DNA of 64,000 bases. It comes from Methanosarcina sp. UBA293 (GTDB taxonomy: Archaea > Halobacteriota > Methanosarcinia > Methanosarcinales > Methanosarcinaceae). The stretch spans positions 4,606 through 68,605 of the forward strand of contig DALS01000010.1 in NCBI GenBank assembly GCA_002499445.1. Reading direction: 5' to 3'. Below the pieces are notes generated by a model. The model was not told the DNA's origin. It was given only the letters and a program-made list of their open reading frames with translations, and made no database searches. Shown here in pieces: positions 63,834 through 64,000 of this stretch (positions within the stretch are counted from its first letter, which is position 1; the number at the start of each line of letters is the position of its first letter). A program made the translations under genes and the position numbers.

Positions 63834-64000
63834 AACCTGAAAAATAAATTGAAATAAGAGTTGAAGATTAAGCAAAATAAAACCGGAAATAGAGAAGAAA
63901 GGCTCTGTAGAAAACCTATCTATATCAGATGAAAGAGGCTGAAAAAAGATAAGTATATCCAGATCCGGTTGCTCAGTTTAAATTTATGGAAATTCATTAT

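Overview
The window reads as chromosomal DNA of a Methanosarcina-type methanogenic archaeon. The strongest evidence is a complete molybdenum-type formylmethanofuran dehydrogenase operon in the order E-F-A-C-D-B described for Methanosarcina barkeri. It also carries archaeal housekeeping genes (SRP19, RNase P Rnp4, archaeal AdoMet synthetase, type II methionine aminopeptidase), an intron-containing tRNA-Tyr with the archaeal C1:G72 pair, and a PGF-type surface-anchoring signal. Bacterial-type MutS, MutL, GroEL and GroES sit beside them, as is known for this genus. Intergenic DNA is AT-rich and full of short tandem and inverted repeats. The exact species cannot be fixed from the sequence alone.

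Layout. 1-387: 5' part of cbiD (cobamide synthesis). 388-1256: repeat-rich spacer. 1257-6127: mutS-mutL operon. 6353-6544: a small zinc-ribbon gene without a standard start codon. 7175-9829: groES-groEL with a divergent winged-helix regulator. 9992-11116: DUF362/ferredoxin protein. 11299-14191: two PRC-barrel proteins holding five near-identical modules. 14746-17954: stand-alone DnaJ-type zinc finger, HNH-like zinc protein, membrane sensor kinase. 18752-21792: phosphoribosyltransferase, metallophosphoesterase and alpha/beta hydrolase. 21955-25570: tungstate/molybdate ABC transporter plus a ModE-like regulator. 25771-31375: RND exporter with two secreted CARDB-like proteins and a divergent TrmB-family regulator. 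31505-35331: MBL hydrolase, rnp4, srp19, and small or secreted proteins. 35777-41786: fmdEFACDB. 41952-47730: methyltransferase, then a secreted serine protease flanked by two membrane-anchored paralogues of its pro-domain. 47814-52290: second Mo/W ABC operon modABC-modD-DUF364. 52291-55260: very AT-rich segment with an orphan membrane protein, two tiny related membrane peptides and a gene remnant. 55261-58961: NAD(P)H oxidoreductase and hisG-hisA-hisB. 59355-63833: AdoMet synthetase, tRNA-Tyr, tRNA-Asp and two M24 peptidases.

The main connecting theme is molybdenum/tungsten. Two separate oxyanion importers, a ModE-like regulator and the enzyme that uses the metal (formylmethanofuran dehydrogenase) share a previously unannotated inverted repeat, TTATGT-N8-ACATAA. 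There is one site before each transporter operon and three before fmd. At all three operons a site lies where transcription should start, about 25 bp after a TATA-like box, which points to a repressor-controlled Mo/W regulon.

The second candidate system is the protease island at 43415-47730. A secreted streptogrisin-like protease carries an N-terminal domain that recurs, without the protease, in two flanking proteins with C-terminal PGF anchors. These could act as membrane-bound chaperones or inhibitors of the protease. Partial duplication of this locus left a decayed copy of the neighbouring DUF364 gene behind.
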